The notes below the pieces were generated by a model. That model did no database searches, was not told where the DNA came from, and saw only the letters and a program-made list of their open reading frames with translations. Shown in pieces: positions 7,446 to 14,761 of a stretch of 39,510 bases of DNA; the first letter of the stretch is position 1; every line of letters starts with the position of its first letter. Position numbers and translations under genes: made by a program. Origin of the DNA: an uncultured Acidimicrobiales bacterium. Lineage in GTDB: Bacteria > Actinomycetota > Acidimicrobiia > Acidimicrobiales > SHLQ01. Location: assembly GCA_938038785.1 (NCBI GenBank), contig CALHTB010000043.1, forward strand, positions 1-39,510, read 5' to 3'.

Positions 7446-8774
7446 GTGATCCGCCAGCCGATCGCAGCCACTCGTGGGCTGCACCCCCGCACTCTCATCT
7501 GGTTTCTGCTGGCCGCCCTGTCGATCTCAGCGTGCGCGGCACGAGAGGGCGACCAGATTGGCTCACCGATCTTCAACGGCACAACGCCCGACGGACAAAC
7601 CGTCGAGCCACCGCGAACCACACTCCCCCTACCCGAGGTGGACGCCATCCGGGTACCCCTCGACTCGTTCTCGATTCAAGGTGCGGTCGATATGGCCCAG
7701 CCGGGCGACCTCATCTTGATCGACCCAGGGGTCTACACCGAAGAGGTCGTCGTAGCCACGCCCGATGTCGTGATTCGAGGCCGCGATCGGAATACCGTGT
7801 TCATCGACGGGATCCACGGGCTCAACAACGGTGTCAGCGTCCGCGCTGATGGCGTTGCGGTCGAGAACGTCACCGTTCGCAACTACCTGGGTGACGGCAT
7901 TTCGGTGGGGACCGAACAACCCGTTCCCCTCAATCGATTCCGTGCCCTTCACGTCACCACCTCTAACACCGGCGACAACGGCATTGCCTTGCGCAACGTC
8001 ACCAACGCCGAGATCCGCCAGGGATGGCATTCAGGCCATGGTGGGTCGGGCGTACTTGTGAGCGGGTGCACGAACTGCTCGACGCTCGTCACCGCCACAC
8101 TCGCCGAATACTCGGCCTCTGGGTTCCGCGTTGTTGGTGCCCAGGAGGGTGTATCGGTGTTCTCCTCCACCAGTCGCAACAACCGCGTCGGGATACTTGT
8201 CGAGGACGGCCCCTTACAGCCAACGACAGGCGCAGTCGTTGCGGGCAACGTTGTGCTTAACAACGGCTTCACATCGACTCCAAGCAACGACCCCTCGATC
8301 GACCGAGGCTTTGGCGTCGGCATCCAAGTCGGCGGCACCGTCAGCGCCAACATCATCGCGAATCAGGTCTCGGGCAACACCCGCGCCGGCGTCCTTCTTG
8401 CGCCGAACAATGCGGGCAGCACCGGCGACCCCATTGCGCCGCGGGTCGAGCGAAACGCAATCACCGGACACCCCGAGTCCGACATCGTCTTGGCATTCGA
8501 AGACGAGATCATCGACCCCAGCACCTGCATCCTCAACAACGGAGCGGCCACCGTCGGGCCCGATGGTGCAACCGAAGCTGCGGCATGTGGTGACGCCAAC
8601 ACCCGACCTCCGCTGTTTGCGTGGACAGGCGAACCTCGAAGCACAATCGAGTACGTCAACGGCCCGGTCCCTCCCGGCATCGACGGCATGGAAGACGCCG
8701 ACTCCGCGATTGCTACACCAGCGGGCCCGGTCGGCTTACCCGACCCCGAAACCGCAACCGCCCCGGCAGGCTGA
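7446..8774 (+). CDS. Right-handed parallel beta-helix lipoprotein
   Basis: A 442-residue exported protein. The signal peptide ends in a lipobox (LSISAC, Cys30), so it should be lipid-anchored outside the membrane. Residues ~75-340 show beta-helix coils with repeated G-V-x-V and N-x-I/V spacing (for example VVIRGRDRNTVFIDG, VAVENVTVRNYLGDG, VGILVEDGPLQP, VSGNTRAGVLLAPNN), as in NosD/CASH-type and polysaccharide-lyase-like proteins. The opening QGAVDMAQPGDLILIDPGVY is the usual start of such a domain. A Pro/Ala-rich tail follows. No catalytic residues can be assigned; a carbohydrate-binding or -degrading role is only a possibility. The gene ends 2 nt from the convergent gene. Confidence 0.82.
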   Translation: MIRQPIAATRGLHPRTLIWFLLAALSISACAAREGDQIGSPIFNGTTPDGQTVEPPRTTLPLPEVDAIRVPLDSFSIQGAVDMAQPGDLILIDPGVYTEEVVVATPDVVIRGRDRNTVFIDGIHGLNNGVSVRADGVAVENVTVRNYLGDGISVGTEQPVPLNRFRALHVTTSNTGDNGIALRNVTNAEIRQGWHSGHGGSGVLVSGCTNCSTLVTATLAEYSASGFRVVGAQEGVSVFSSTSRNNRVGILVEDGPLQPTTGAVVAGNVVLNNGFTSTPSNDPSIDRGFGVGIQVGGTVSANIIANQVSGNTRAGVLLAPNNAGSTGDPIAPRVERNAITGHPESDIVLAFEDEIIDPSTCILNNGAATVGPDGATEAAACGDANTRPPLFAWTGEPRSTIEYVNGPVPPGIDGMEDADSAIATPAGPVGLPDPETATAPAG

Positions 8775-8776
8775 TT

Positions 8777-9496
8777 TCACGAATCGCTACTGGGTCGATT
8801 TCTCTTGGCTGGTCCTTCGAGTAGCACCATCAGAACGAGGATTCCTCCAAGTACCGCCGAGCTCAGGACCCACCACCACCAGTGGCGTTCGGGACGTTCG
8901 GTGGTCCACACAACTCGAAGTTCGTCGGGCAGATCCTCGTCGAGGTTCCATACAACAATTCGGCCCTGAATTCGATCAGCGTTGTGGTCCTCCACCAGCG
9001 CCGGAACACGAACCCGAAACTGCGCTGGATCCCAACGGCTGCGGCCCAACGCATCTTGCACTTCGGGGTCTGACGACTCGCCGAGGCGCGTGAAGGCGGT
9101 GTCGGCGGTTTGGAACACCGCCTCGGTGCGCAGCTCGTCGAGCACCCGGACCTCGGCGCCGTTCACCAGCAAGGTGTTCAGTTCTTCTGGCTGCCCAGAC
9201 CAGCGAGCGGTTAGCTCGCGACGATCCTGCTCGCCGGTTCCAACAACCGACACGCGGTTTGGGTCGAAGTCGAGGTCGAGCGGCAGCTCACCAAAATCGC
9301 CGGTTCGAGTCGCCGTATCGATGTTTTCGCATGGGTTCTCGCCCCAGATCGCGACCTGCAATTCGTCGTTGCACACCACCGTGGCCTGCGAGGCGAACTC
9401 GATCGAACCATCGGGCTGCACCCGAGCCTCTTCGATGTAGCTATCGCACGCCGTCAAGAGGAAGGCGCCCAAGATCCACAGAAATGCTCGCTGCAT
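8777..9496 (-). CDS. LppM-like lipoprotein with C-terminal membrane segment
   Basis: A 239-residue protein. The N-terminal signal MQRAFLWILGAFLLTACDSY has a lipobox with Cys17. A soluble domain follows, starting EARVQPDGSIEFASQATVV. A C-terminal membrane helix (HWWWWVLSSAVLGGILVLMV, residues ~205-228) leads to a short basic tail. A lipidated N terminus plus a C-terminal helix and the V-x-x-D-G-S/T start resemble actinobacterial LppM (DUF3153-like) proteins. The resemblance is by layout and is not certain at sequence level. Two cysteines (VVCND and NPCEN) could pair. No leaderless box or ribosome site is obvious. It is convergent with the beta-helix gene. Confidence 0.7.
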   Translation of the reverse strand: MQRAFLWILGAFLLTACDSYIEEARVQPDGSIEFASQATVVCNDELQVAIWGENPCENIDTATRTGDFGELPLDLDFDPNRVSVVGTGEQDRRELTARWSGQPEELNTLLVNGAEVRVLDELRTEAVFQTADTAFTRLGESSDPEVQDALGRSRWDPAQFRVRVPALVEDHNADRIQGRIVVWNLDEDLPDELRVVWTTERPERHWWWWVLSSAVLGGILVLMVLLEGPAKRNRPSSDS

Positions 9497-9565
9497 GGTT
9501 GGAGTGTTCCACGACCACCAAGAAAATGTCGTATCTGGTGACGCTTCTCACTCGGCGAATGAGAA

Positions 9566-12439
9566 CTACAAGCTGACCCGGGCCAGAATTTCTGCGATCG
9601 CGTACGCCCTACGCAAGCCCCATTGGCTCTCGGGAACGTCGAGGACAGTCCAACCGAGCTCGTAAAGTTCGAGCCGTCGAATGAGCTGCTTTGGTGTGCC
9701 TGTTGGGTCAATCCGGGCGTCGATACCGATCGCTGCGGCCCCATCGCCGACAACCAGGTCCAACACGTGACGGCCAACCCGGTATCCCGTGCGCACTGTT
9801 GCTCCACCAACCCGAAGGTCGTCGGCCAGCAACTGCACCCACGCATCGTCGATCGGTTGATCAGCAGGAGGATCCGGCGGCATTGCAGCCGCCCGGAGGT
9901 AGTCCCCCATAAGGCCCTCCGGTGGTGTCTCGAACGAGGTGAGCACGATGTTCTCCGAACGAGCTCGGGTGATCATGACATTGAAGACGTTTGGGTCGTT
10001 CACAAACATGAGGGCGGCTCGGCTCGAGTTCGGCGACACCGCCAGCGACACGATCATCGTGTCGCGCTCTCCGCCCTGGAACGCGTCGACCGTCCCGATC
10101 TGGAGACCGAGCGACATCAATTCTTCTGACGAGTGGTTTGCCGTGAGTTGTTCGGTAATCGCTTCGGCGTGAGCGGGGAACGGGGTGATGACACCAAGCG
10201 TGCCGAGTTCGATGCCCGACTTGGCCAACTCGATGCGACGATTTACCGCGGCGACCACCGCTTGCAGTTCGCCACGGTTGACACCTCGTTTGTCTTGCTC
10301 ACCGCCACGAATGGTCAGCTCGGTGATGGCATCGATGCCTTCGTTCCTCGGGTGCCGGGTAGCTACGTCGACCTGACCGCCGTAGAAGCGGCGCGCCGGG
10401 AAGTCAATGATGTGGAGACGGCTTCGATAGTGCGTGCGAAGCGTGATCGGTGGAGCGATCGCAGCTGCGGCGTCAAAGACGCTGTTGACCCGAACATCGA
10501 ACCTCGCTCGTGTCGGGCCGTCCAAATGGAATCGGTCAGCGATGGCGTCGATGTCTGCGCCCGTTGCATGGGAGTTGTAGCGGGTCTGCTTCGGGTCGCC
10601 CACCACAACGGCCGATTTCGCTCGACCCAACGCCGGGGTTGCGCCAGGGAGTTCGATTTGCGACGCCTCGTCGAGGATGACCAAGTCGAAAAGGCCGGGA
10701 ACCGGCGGCAGGAACTCGTCGATCTCGTCGAGCGTGCCAAGCCAGATCGGTTCGGCGTTCAGCACCTGCGAGGCGTCAACTCGACCAAGGATCTCCCGGC
10801 GAGTGGCCGCCGAACTTCGCAGTGCCTGCGTGAGCAGATGCATTTGTTCGCGGTCGGTTGCGCGGACGCGGTTGGTGACCGTACTGATGGCTGACTCACC
10901 AATTACCTGACGGGCGTTTCGAAGAAGTTCGACCACCGATTCGAGAAGCTCGCCCGGAGGCATCCGCTCGTCGACCACACCGCTGAGTTGTCGCAGGTTG
11001 GCCATCTCGAGTGCGGTCATCGCCGTTTCGAGTTTCCCATCGACCGGTCGACATACTGCTATGAACGCAGCGATTGCTTGGCGGCGTCGAAGCGGGTTCC
11101 AGGCCTCAAGCTCGTTCCGCAGATCGAGGGCCTGTAGGCGGTTTTCGTCGCTCACTAAGCCCGGAGCGCGGCGGGCGATCTCGTCGAGCGTGTCGCCACG
11201 CGGGTCGGGGAACCAAGCATCGAACTGCCGCAGGGCTTTGGCGTGCGCATCGTTGAGTTCCTGCATTGCGAACCGGACCGCGGCGTCCCCCGGCACGTCA
11301 ACTTCGAAGGGGTCTTGCTTCACCGCAGCATGGTCGACCAGGCAACGCTCGAGACGTTCTGCCATTGCGTTTGCTGACTGGCCAACACCAAACACCACAG
11401 GATCTGGACCGGGCATATTCTCGAAGAACTCGCGCAACACGTCGAGTGCACGATGCGTCTTTGTTGCCAGCAATACGGTTCGGTCGATGCGCACGGCGTC
11501 GAGGGCAAGGGCGGCGACCGTTCGACTCTTGCCGGTGCCCGGAGCTCCGGTCACGGTGATCATCCGGCTGTACCGGGCAGTTTTGACGATGTGTTCCTGC
11601 TCGGCGTCGAGGCCGAGAACGGTCATGGGTAGCGGCCCGTCGCCAGGGGCGTTGGTGGAGAGGTTCGGGCTGAGGTCTGGCCGGATGAGCGTGGCGAGGG
11701 CCGTCCCGCTGGTGCTGGCCATATCGGCCCACGCTCGGATGCCTTCGACCGATGTTGCCGGCCCGTCGTCTTCGTCGAGGTAGATCCCATACCCCGGAAT
11801 GACCGACAGCCCGGCTTCGGTAATCACATCGAACGGGTTGATGTGCGCGTCGAGGATTCGGTCGGTCTTGAGGCCGAGCAGGTCAAGCGCTGACGCGATC
11901 CATTCCATCGTGCGCGTGTGCAATTCCGAACCGGGATCTACGTACAACGTGGGGGCGACAAGCGGAGCCGAGGCGAGCAATGCGTGCCGGTCGCCGACCT
12001 TGCGGATATGTGAGCTGACTTCGAGATCACCGGCTGGTGTGGCGAGCAGGTCCTTGCCGCGAGCACCTGCCGAGTACACCAGGTTGATACGACGGCGCAG
12101 CAGCGGAAAGCACACCGGCGTCGGAGGGGCATCGTCGTCGTGCTGGACCGACCCGACGACAAACAGGTGACCAATGTGAATGTTGCTGTCGCCAGGTTTG
12201 AGGCTGTCGGCGAGCGCCAACGCCTCGAGGTCAGCATCGGCGCTCAATTTCAGACCGCGAACGGTGGTTGCTCCTGGGTGCAGATCCGCGCTGATCAACC
12301 GAAGCCCCTCGGCGCCCATCCATGACAGATCGGCACGGGCATCGACGATCGACCCGAGGATTACCGGCTCGGGCGGAAGAAGCTCGCTAAGGAAGCGAAT
12401 GGTGTTCGGTATCGACGCCACCGACTCGTGTTGCACCAT
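9566..12439 (-). CDS. SF1 UPF1-like DNA/RNA helicase with C-terminal restriction-endonuclease-like domain
   Basis: A 957-residue protein. The first ~280 residues form an uncharacterised N-terminal domain. An SF1B (UPF1/DNA2/Nam7-like) helicase follows: Walker A VTGAPGTGKSRT (~296-307), Walker B LVILDEASQIELP, motif III VVVGDPKQTR, GTVDAFQGGERDTMIVS (V) and NVMITRARS (VI). The last ~85 residues look like an MTES_1575/Vsr-type nuclease fold (GYRVGRHVLDLVVG, then LELYELGWTVLDVPES). The usual acidic segment is altered to IGIDARIDP, so nuclease activity is doubtful. ATG 12439 is directly preceded by AAAGGAGGAG; GTG 12436 would give better spacing. Related helicase-nuclease proteins occur in defence islands, but no other defence gene is seen here. 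Confidence 0.82.
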   Translation of the reverse strand: MVQHESVASIPNTIRFLSELLPPEPVILGSIVDARADLSWMGAEGLRLISADLHPGATTVRGLKLSADADLEALALADSLKPGDSNIHIGHLFVVGSVQHDDDAPPTPVCFPLLRRRINLVYSAGARGKDLLATPAGDLEVSSHIRKVGDRHALLASAPLVAPTLYVDPGSELHTRTMEWIASALDLLGLKTDRILDAHINPFDVITEAGLSVIPGYGIYLDEDDGPATSVEGIRAWADMASTSGTALATLIRPDLSPNLSTNAPGDGPLPMTVLGLDAEQEHIVKTARYSRMITVTGAPGTGKSRTVAALALDAVRIDRTVLLATKTHRALDVLREFFENMPGPDPVVFGVGQSANAMAERLERCLVDHAAVKQDPFEVDVPGDAAVRFAMQELNDAHAKALRQFDAWFPDPRGDTLDEIARRAPGLVSDENRLQALDLRNELEAWNPLRRRQAIAAFIAVCRPVDGKLETAMTALEMANLRQLSGVVDERMPPGELLESVVELLRNARQVIGESAISTVTNRVRATDREQMHLLTQALRSSAATRREILGRVDASQVLNAEPIWLGTLDEIDEFLPPVPGLFDLVILDEASQIELPGATPALGRAKSAVVVGDPKQTRYNSHATGADIDAIADRFHLDGPTRARFDVRVNSVFDAAAAIAPPITLRTHYRSRLHIIDFPARRFYGGQVDVATRHPRNEGIDAITELTIRGGEQDKRGVNRGELQAVVAAVNRRIELAKSGIELGTLGVITPFPAHAEAITEQLTANHSSEELMSLGLQIGTVDAFQGGERDTMIVSLAVSPNSSRAALMFVNDPNVFNVMITRARSENIVLTSFETPPEGLMGDYLRAAAMPPDPPADQPIDDAWVQLLADDLRVGGATVRTGYRVGRHVLDLVVGDGAAAIGIDARIDPTGTPKQLIRRLELYELGWTVLDVPESQWGLRRAYAIAEILARVSL

Positions 12440-12449
12440 CTCCTCCTTT
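12440..12449 (-). promoter_or_regulatory. Strong Shine-Dalgarno sequence deciding the helicase start
   Basis: The minus strand reads AAAGGAGGAG immediately before ATG 12439. This argues against the upstream candidates (ATG 12478 and the open frame to 12538), which would run into the cobalamin riboswitch. Spacing is tight for ATG 12439 and better for the next codon, GTG 12436. Confidence 0.6.
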
Positions 12450-12481
12450 TCGGCAGATCGACGCAAAAGATGCGACATCGC

Positions 12482-12487
12482 TACACT
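12482..12487 (+). promoter_or_regulatory. Candidate -10 box of the B12 operon promoter
   Basis: TACACT lies about 7 nt upstream of the first riboswitch bases, so transcription would start near 12494. A weak -35-like TCGACG is at 12458-12463. Confidence 0.4.
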
Positions 12488-12494
12488 GCTCGTT

Positions 12495-12590
12495 GGTCCT
12501 GAACCGAAGTCCGGTGTGATTCCGGCACTGTCCCGCAACGGTGATGTTTCCCTACGAAACGAGTCCGGTCGAGTTCAGATCGTCCAAACA
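12495..12590 (+). promoter_or_regulatory. Cobalamin riboswitch
   Basis: The conserved core AAGTCCGGTGTGATTCCGG, then CACTGTCCCGCAACGGTGA (about 12507-12544), is the classic cobalamin riboswitch sequence. CTGAAC (12499-12504) can pair with GTTCAG (12573-12578) to close the core. A small hairpin GTTTC/GAAAC (12546-12559) and AGTCCGG follow. It lies upstream of btuF, so corrinoid binding should shut off uptake and assembly genes. About 70 nt separate it from the btuF start, where the ribosome site CCAGGAGA lies. I see no T-run terminator, so control is more likely at translation. Confidence 0.93.
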
Positions 12591-12658
12591 ACACCAAGCC
12601 CTCGAGGAAGGAACTGGTCGTCACGGAACTTCTGTGCGCGATCAGCCAGGAGAATCCA

Positions 12659-13693
12659 ATGACTATTCGCAAGCTCGTTGCACTACTTGCAGCGCTCGCT
12701 TTGTTCGCTGCTGCATGCGGCGACGACACCTCAGCAACGACTGACACTGCGGCAGCCGCTGTCGACGACGCCATGGAAGATGGCGGTGACGACGCCATGG
12801 AAGACGACGCCATGGAAGACGACGCCATGGAAGACGACGCCATGGAAGAAGAAGACGCGATGGAAGACGACACCATGGAAGAAGAAGCCATGGAAGAAGA
12901 AGACGCGATGGTTGATGGCGACTTGGCCATCGTGTCGCTCTCCCCTACTGCAACCGAGATGCTCTTCGCCGTTGGCGCAGGTGACAGTGTCGTAGCCGTG
13001 GATTCGTTCTCGAACTTCCCAGCGGAGGCCCCGATCACCGATCTCTCCGGCTTTGAGCCAAACATCGAAGCCATTGCCGGTTTCGAGCCAACCCTCGTTG
13101 TCTCATCGGCACCGATCGAAGGTCTTGATGCGCTCGGCATCGACAACATGGTGCTCGGCGCCGCAGCAACGTTCGACGATGTGTATTCCCAGATCGAACA
13201 GGTCGGAGCAGCTACCGGACACATCGCCGAAGCCGCCGAAGTTGTGAGCAAGATGCAAACCGACATCGCTTCGGTTCTGGCCGAGCTCCCCGAGCGCGAG
13301 GCTCCCTTGACCTACTACCACGAGCTCGACAACACGCTGTTCTCGGTCACGTCGTCCACCTTCATTGGCCAGGTGTACAGCCTGCTTGGACTCGAAAATG
13401 CTGCTGACCCAGCTGACCCAGACGGTGAAGCGTTCGGCTTCCCGCAGCTCAACGAGGAATTCCTCGTCACTGCCGATCCCGACATCATCTTCCTCGCCGA
13501 CACCAAGTGCTGCGAGCAGACCGCTGAAACCGTTGCTGCTCGCCCAGGTTGGGATCAGCTCAGCGCGGTGCAGAACGGAAACATCGTCGAGCTCGATGAT
13601 GACATCGCTAGCCGTTGGGGGCCACGCCTTGTCGAGTTCATCGAGGTTGCAGGCGCCGCAATCGCCGAAATCGAAGCGGTTCCGGCCAGCTAG
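12659..13693 (+). CDS. btuF: Corrinoid ABC transporter substrate-binding lipoprotein
   Basis: A 344-residue lipoprotein with signal MTIRKLVALLAALALFAAAC (lipid Cys20). An acidic linker of DAMED-type repeats (residues 36-84) precedes a Fe3+-siderophore/BtuF-type binding domain: IVSLSPTATEMLFAVGAGDSV, PITDLSGFEPNIEAIAGFEP, EREAPLTYYHEL, DPDIIFLAD, and a terminal WGPRLVEFIEVAG. It captures corrinoid outside the cell and delivers it to BtuCD. The riboswitch upstream and the cob genes downstream make cobalamin a much better ligand than iron-siderophore. The ribosome site AGGAGA sits 5 nt before the ATG. The repeat linker is unusual and shares its motif with the lipoprotein at 35490. Confidence 0.9.
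   Translation: MTIRKLVALLAALALFAAACGDDTSATTDTAAAAVDDAMEDGGDDAMEDDAMEDDAMEDDAMEEEDAMEDDTMEEEAMEEEDAMVDGDLAIVSLSPTATEMLFAVGAGDSVVAVDSFSNFPAEAPITDLSGFEPNIEAIAGFEPTLVVSSAPIEGLDALGIDNMVLGAAATFDDVYSQIEQVGAATGHIAEAAEVVSKMQTDIASVLAELPEREAPLTYYHELDNTLFSVTSSTFIGQVYSLLGLENAADPADPDGEAFGFPQLNEEFLVTADPDIIFLADTKCCEQTAETVAARPGWDQLSAVQNGNIVELDDDIASRWGPRLVEFIEVAGAAIAEIEAVPAS
12764..12910 (+). repeat. Tandem repeat coding for the acidic DAMED linker in btuF
   Basis: Repeated 12- and 15-nt units built on GACGCCATGGAAGAC encode (D/E)DAMED and MEEE blocks between the lipid-anchored Cys and the binding domain. Unit number is likely to vary between strains by slippage. Confidence 0.85.
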
Positions 13694-13726
13694 AGCTTCC
13701 AGAACCGTTGAATCGATAGCGCAGAC

Positions 13727-14761
13727 ATGAACGTCCGCCCCGCCGCCGTCAGGATCTCCTGGCTGGTCGGCGCGGCGGCGTTTGTGCTTTTGGCGGTGGT
13801 TCTGGCGGTCGCAGTAGGGCCAACTTCGATCGACCCGCTAGGCGTGCTCGCCGAGACCCTCGACGCCGCCCTACCAGGGGACTTCGATTCGGGGCTCAAC
13901 GAACGCGAAGTCACCATCGTACGAACACTCCGGCTCCCACGGGTCGTGCTCGGGTTGTTGGTCGGCGCGTCACTGGCAACGTCAGGGGCAGTGTTTCAGG
14001 GCGTGTTTCGGAACCCACTCGCCGACCCGTACCTCCTCGGTGTCGCGTCGGGCGGCGGGCTGGGAGCCACCATCGCGTTCGTCTACGACCTGGGCGATGG
14101 CAAGGGCCTGCTCGACATGGTCCAGATCTTTGCCTTTGTCGGCGCGCTGCTGGCGGTCGCCATGACCTGGGCCATGGGAGTACTGGGCGATCGCACCCGC
14201 GCCGCGACGTCATTGATCTTGGCCGGCGTGGCGGTGGCCAGCTTCTTTACGGCGATCCAAACGTTCTTGCAGCAGGCCTTCACCGAGGACATTCGCCAGG
14301 TGTACACCTGGTTTCTCGGAGGACTCGCGACGTCGGGATGGAGCGAGGTAAGCCAGCTCCTGCCGTTCTCCGTGATCTGCCTGGTCCTGCTTGTCGCATC
14401 GTGCCGCATGTTGGACGTCCTCGCGGTCGGCGATGAGGAAGCAACGATGCTCGGTATGCCGGTCGGACGTGTTCGGGTAGCACTTGCCGTATTGGCATCG
14501 CTGCTCACCGCAGCGGCAGTAGCAGTGAGCGGTCTCATCTCCTTCGTTGGGCTGATCATCCCGCACACCGTCCGTCTTCTCTTCGGGTCGAACTACCGGG
14601 TCATCGTTCCCCTGTCGATCTTCTTCGGTGCGGGCTTCTTGGTGCTGTGCGACCTTGCCGCACGAACCCTCCTCACCCCATCGGAGCTGCCGATCGGCGT
14701 CGTCACGGCATTCTTTGGCGCCCCGTTTTTCGTCGTCATCCTGCGGACGGCCAACCGATGA
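13727..14761 (+). CDS. btuC: Corrinoid ABC transporter permease (FecCD family)
   Basis: A 344-residue FecCD/BtuC-type permease with about ten membrane helices. Family motifs include LRLPRVVLGLLVGASLATSG, GAVFQGVFRNPLADPYLLGV and AVAVSGLISFVGLIIPHTVR. The cytoplasmic loop DEEATMLGMPVGRVR, just before the last helices, couples to BtuD. It forms the channel through which BtuF-delivered corrinoid is imported. It starts 33 nt after btuF and its stop overlaps the start of the ATPase gene (ATGA). No independent promoter is seen, so it should share the riboswitch-controlled message. Confidence 0.92.
   Translation: MNVRPAAVRISWLVGAAAFVLLAVVLAVAVGPTSIDPLGVLAETLDAALPGDFDSGLNEREVTIVRTLRLPRVVLGLLVGASLATSGAVFQGVFRNPLADPYLLGVASGGGLGATIAFVYDLGDGKGLLDMVQIFAFVGALLAVAMTWAMGVLGDRTRAATSLILAGVAVASFFTAIQTFLQQAFTEDIRQVYTWFLGGLATSGWSEVSQLLPFSVICLVLLVASCRMLDVLAVGDEEATMLGMPVGRVRVALAVLASLLTAAAVAVSGLISFVGLIIPHTVRLLFGSNYRVIVPLSIFFGAGFLVLCDLAARTLLTPSELPIGVVTAFFGAPFFVVILRTANR

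Noticed and set aside
12541-12744. Short plus-strand ORF before btuF
   Set aside because: It starts inside the cobalamin riboswitch core and overlaps the btuF signal peptide in another frame; conserved RNA structure explains the region.
12764-12910. Tandem repeats as a possible CRISPR array
   Set aside because: The units are 12-15 nt without unique spacers and are in frame inside btuF.
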